IMG/VR virus record: IMGVR_UViG_3300042988_001961
Location: 1 to 31,187 of that record
DNA length: 31,187 nt
Direction: 5' to 3' (one strand)
Origin: a virus
The first letter of the stretch is position 1; the number at the start of each line of letters is the position of its first letter. The notes under the pieces are model-generated. The model had not been told where the DNA came from and did no database searches. It was given only the letters and a program-made list of their open reading frames with translations. A program made the translations under genes and the position numbers. Below are positions 29,548-31,187 of this stretch, piece by piece.

Positions 29548-30699
29548 TCATGAGGTCAATTTCTGTGGCCCAACTGCATCTGTATTTGAATTCAGCTCGT
29601 AGCTCGTATTGCGTCCAGCTGTTTCAGTACGACGTAGCACCCCGCGCGCAATCAAATCGTTGATATCTCTCAGCGCAGTGTCAGATGAGCATTTGCCAAT
29701 GGCTGCCCATTTCTTGTTGGTTAGCTTGCCATCAAATCCATCGAGCATGCGATTGAGCACTTTGATCTGTCGCTCGTTGAGTGGCGTGCCTGCCCACTGA
29801 CGCCAGAAGTTGGCTTTCACCAAAACACTTGTGAGGACTTGATCAGCCTCTTGCAGTGCGCGCAGCAAACAGGACAAAAACCAAGACAGCCACTCAGTGG
29901 CATCTAGATTTCCTTTTTGAGTTTTCTCTAGCAAGTCGTAGTAGTCTTTGCGTTCTTTTTGAATCTGAGCAGACAGACTGTAAAAACGTTGTTTGCTTTG
30001 ATCTGCGCGGGCCAAGGCCATGTCACCAATGGCGCGTGCAATACGACCGTTACCATCATCAAACGGATGGATGGTCACAAACCATAAGTGAGCAAGGCCA
30101 GCTTTTACCAAGGGATCAACTTCTTGATAGGTCTCATACCAAATCAAAAAGTCAGTCATCTCTGCAGACAGCAAATGTGCTGGTGGTGCTTCGTAATGGA
30201 CACGACGTCGGTGCATCGGCCCAGATACAACTTGCATAAGGCCGTCTGCATCATCGCGCCAAGTGCCCACACGAATGGTGGTCAATCCACTTCGACCCGT
30301 TGGAAACAATGCAGCATGCCAAGCTGCCAGTCTTTCGGTGGTGAGAGGCGTGGCGTGCAAGCTTGTGGCGTCAAGAATCATTTCCACGACACCGTCCACG
30401 TGACGGTCGGCAGGCATGAGTGCCCCAACATCTACGCCAAGCCTTCTTGCGATAGACGAGCGAACGGTTTCTGCATCAAGATGCTCACCTTCGATTTCGC
30501 TTGTTTTGAGGACATCCGCAGTCAGAGCTTCAAGGGTGGCTTGATCTTGTGAGCTCATTCCTTGGTCGCGCATGCGTCCCATCAAGTGCCCTAAGGTTTG
30601 ATGTACTTGGGCGAGCAATGGCATCAGGCTTTCGGCGTTGTATTGCCAATGGGGCCAGTTTTTGCTCTGCCAAACGTATAGTTTATCGCCGCTTTTCAT
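29548..30699 (-). CDS. fic: Fic-family AMP-transferase with inhibitory helix and C-terminal winged HTH
   Basis: A 383-residue protein (388 from the GTG at 30714). Counting from GTG, HPFDDGNGRIAR (216-227) is the full Fic motif with catalytic His216, and the flap is earlier, near GLTTIRVGTWRDD. TSEIEGE (71-77) fits the (S/T)xxxE(G/N) inhibitory motif placed N-terminally, as in class II Fic proteins, so the enzyme would be auto-inhibited. Residues 11-50 (VWQSKNWPHWQYNAESL) match the DUF4172 start seen in such proteins. The C-terminus is a winged HTH (WAAIGKCSSDTALRDINDLI). All key residues are intact. It transfers AMP to a target protein; the target is unknown. Neither start has a good ribosome site. 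Confidence 0.87.
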   Translation of the reverse strand: MKSGDKLYVWQSKNWPHWQYNAESLMPLLAQVHQTLGHLMGRMRDQGMSSQDQATLEALTADVLKTSEIEGEHLDAETVRSSIARRLGVDVGALMPADRHVDGVVEMILDATSLHATPLTTERLAAWHAALFPTGRSGLTTIRVGTWRDDADGLMQVVSGPMHRRRVHYEAPPAHLLSAEMTDFLIWYETYQEVDPLVKAGLAHLWFVTIHPFDDGNGRIARAIGDMALARADQSKQRFYSLSAQIQKERKDYYDLLEKTQKGNLDATEWLSWFLSCLLRALQEADQVLTSVLVKANFWRQWAGTPLNERQIKVLNRMLDGFDGKLTNKKWAAIGKCSSDTALRDINDLIARGVLRRTETAGRNTSYELNSNTDAVGPQKLTS

Positions 30700-30717
30700 G
30701 CGGCTATTAGACACCCA

Positions 30718-30780
30718 ATTCGCCGTATGGTCAACTTAATCGCCGTAAAAAAAGCGGTAAATATAGAAATAATCGCCGCA
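30718..30780 (-). promoter_or_regulatory. Repeated A(A/T)TCGCCG(T/C)A motifs upstream of fic
   Basis: ATTCGCCGTA (30718-30727), AATCGCCGTA (30739-30748) and AATCGCCGCA (30771-30780) stand in front of the fic gene, and ATCGCCGCTT lies just inside it (about 30683-30692). Repeated spacing before a gene that encodes its own winged HTH suggests operators for self-control. Confidence 0.5.
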
Positions 30781-30822
30781 TGGATTTCTCCCATGACTGT
30801 CTTTGGCTGGTGAGAGTGGGGC

Positions 30823-30902
30823 GCGAAATTAGCGAAATCAGCGAAATTAGTGTCGAGACAAGGACTTGCGCTTCAAACTGGTTTGCGAAATTAGCGAAAT
30901 AA
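30823..30902. repeat. Five 9-bp GCGAAATTA repeats in 3+2 arrangement
   Basis: Tandem copies at 30823, 30832 and 30841 (GCGAAATTA, GCGAAATCA, GCGAAATTA) and again at 30885 and 30894 (GCGAAATTA, GCGAAATAA). Equal 9-base unit length looks like iterons or an operator array. The gene-free stretch 30715-31129 holds this array, the fic motifs, boundary repeat C and a terminator. Confidence 0.7.
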
Positions 30903-30937
30903 TCTCCGCCTAGTTTGGGACTTAAGGTGTGGACTGC

Positions 30938-31078
30938 GGTTCAAATCCAGAGTTACATCTGCGCACAATATTGGTGCAATTATGTCGTTAAGTTCTTACC
31001 GCGCATTCACGCTCATTTACTTTTAATTACTAAGTAATCGAAATAGCAAGTTCGTAAATTGTCAACCAATCACCACCA
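30938..31078 (+). repeat. Island-boundary direct repeat, copy C (attR-like)
   Basis: It matches copy A (20028-20157) over its whole length: GGTTCAAATCCAG, CACAATATTGGTGCAATT, ACTAAGTAATCGAAATAGC (core 31029-31043) and TTGTCAACCA, then CACCACCA, after which the match to the modules stops. A and C would bound an island of about 11 kb. Confidence 0.65.
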
Positions 31079-31089
31079 TATGCAACGAC

Positions 31090-31124
31090 AAAAGCCGCTA
31101 GGTTTCGCAACCTAGCGGCTTTTT
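31090..31124. terminator. Strong two-way terminator at the right edge of the island
   Basis: AAAAGCCGCTAGGTT (31090-31104) pairs perfectly with AACCTAGCGGCTTTT (31109-31123) around TCGC, with T runs on the + side and A runs on the other. It serves the - strand gene ending at 31130 and closes + strand transcripts. Confidence 0.9.
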
Positions 31125-31129
31125 GTTAT

Positions 31130-31187
31130 CTAGATGTTTATGTTTTGTAGCGCTTTATGGACCACGTCTTGTGTGAGTTGCATAGTG
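31130..31187 (-). CDS. C-terminal end of a - strand gene running in from the right
   Basis: On the - strand one frame reads MQLTQDVVHKALQNINI and stops at TAG (31132-31130), six bases before the terminator. Only about 18 residues are visible, too few to identify. Another frame ends ATHTRRGP, so the choice of frame is not certain. It may be a host gene next to the island or the missing recombinase. Confidence 0.35.
   Translation of the reverse strand, partial: TMQLTQDVVHKALQNINI

Overview
The window reads as the right-hand part of a tailed-phage (siphovirus-type) prophage in a Gram-negative bacterium, followed by a defence island. An inner-membrane/lipoprotein spanin pair, a lambda-like order of tail genes (chaperone, tape measure, minor tail, NlpC/P60, J-like tip) and moderate-to-high GC suggest a proteobacterium, probably a betaproteobacterium of the Burkholderiales; that last step is inference without any search.

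Region 1 (1-13074) is the tail module, all on the + strand and mostly with overlapping stops and starts: a tail assembly chaperone with a probable programmed -1 frameshift, tape measure protein, a minor tail protein, then an unusual cassette (3774-9833), then a DUF1833/gpL-position protein, an NlpC/P60 peptidase and a short J-like tip protein. The cassette holds an 876-residue Ala/Ser/Thr-rich fibre, a 199-residue fibre-tip protein whose last residues are a run of Asn/Asp-Cys pairs, an unrecognised protein with an Ig-like end, a probable 2-oxoglutarate/Fe(II) oxygenase and a radical SAM enzyme with a complete SPASM cysteine pattern. I read this as a fibre tip carrying its own post-translational modification enzymes; it is the most novel signal here.

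Region 2 (13075-14474) is lysis: terminator, holin-like membrane protein, glucosaminidase-type endolysin, Rz-like inner spanin and an out-of-frame nested Rz1-like lipoprotein. Region 3 (14475-19868) is cargo next to the lysis end: a small membrane protein, an OLD-type ATPase-TOPRIM nuclease overlapping a UvrD-like helicase (Gabija layout) and an unknown protein with a possible nuclease-like motif.

Region 4 (about 20028-31078) looks like a composite mobile defence island bounded by ~130 bp direct repeats, with a third, more diverged copy in the middle. Two units share one plan: repeat; a 1257 bp module with a terminator, a structured non-coding stretch and two small helix-turn-helix genes on the - strand; divergent + strand cargo; then a common hairpin-plus-palindrome end. 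Unit 1 carries a CBASS-like pair (S-4TM membrane effector and CD-NTase with AGS-C sensor). Unit 2 carries an OLD-like ATPase-TOPRIM protein with a D12-class adenine methyltransferase, followed by a HipB-like regulator and a Fic AMP-transferase on the - strand. No integrase, transposase, CRISPR array or intact tRNA is visible in the window. A strong terminator and the tail end of another - strand gene close the window.
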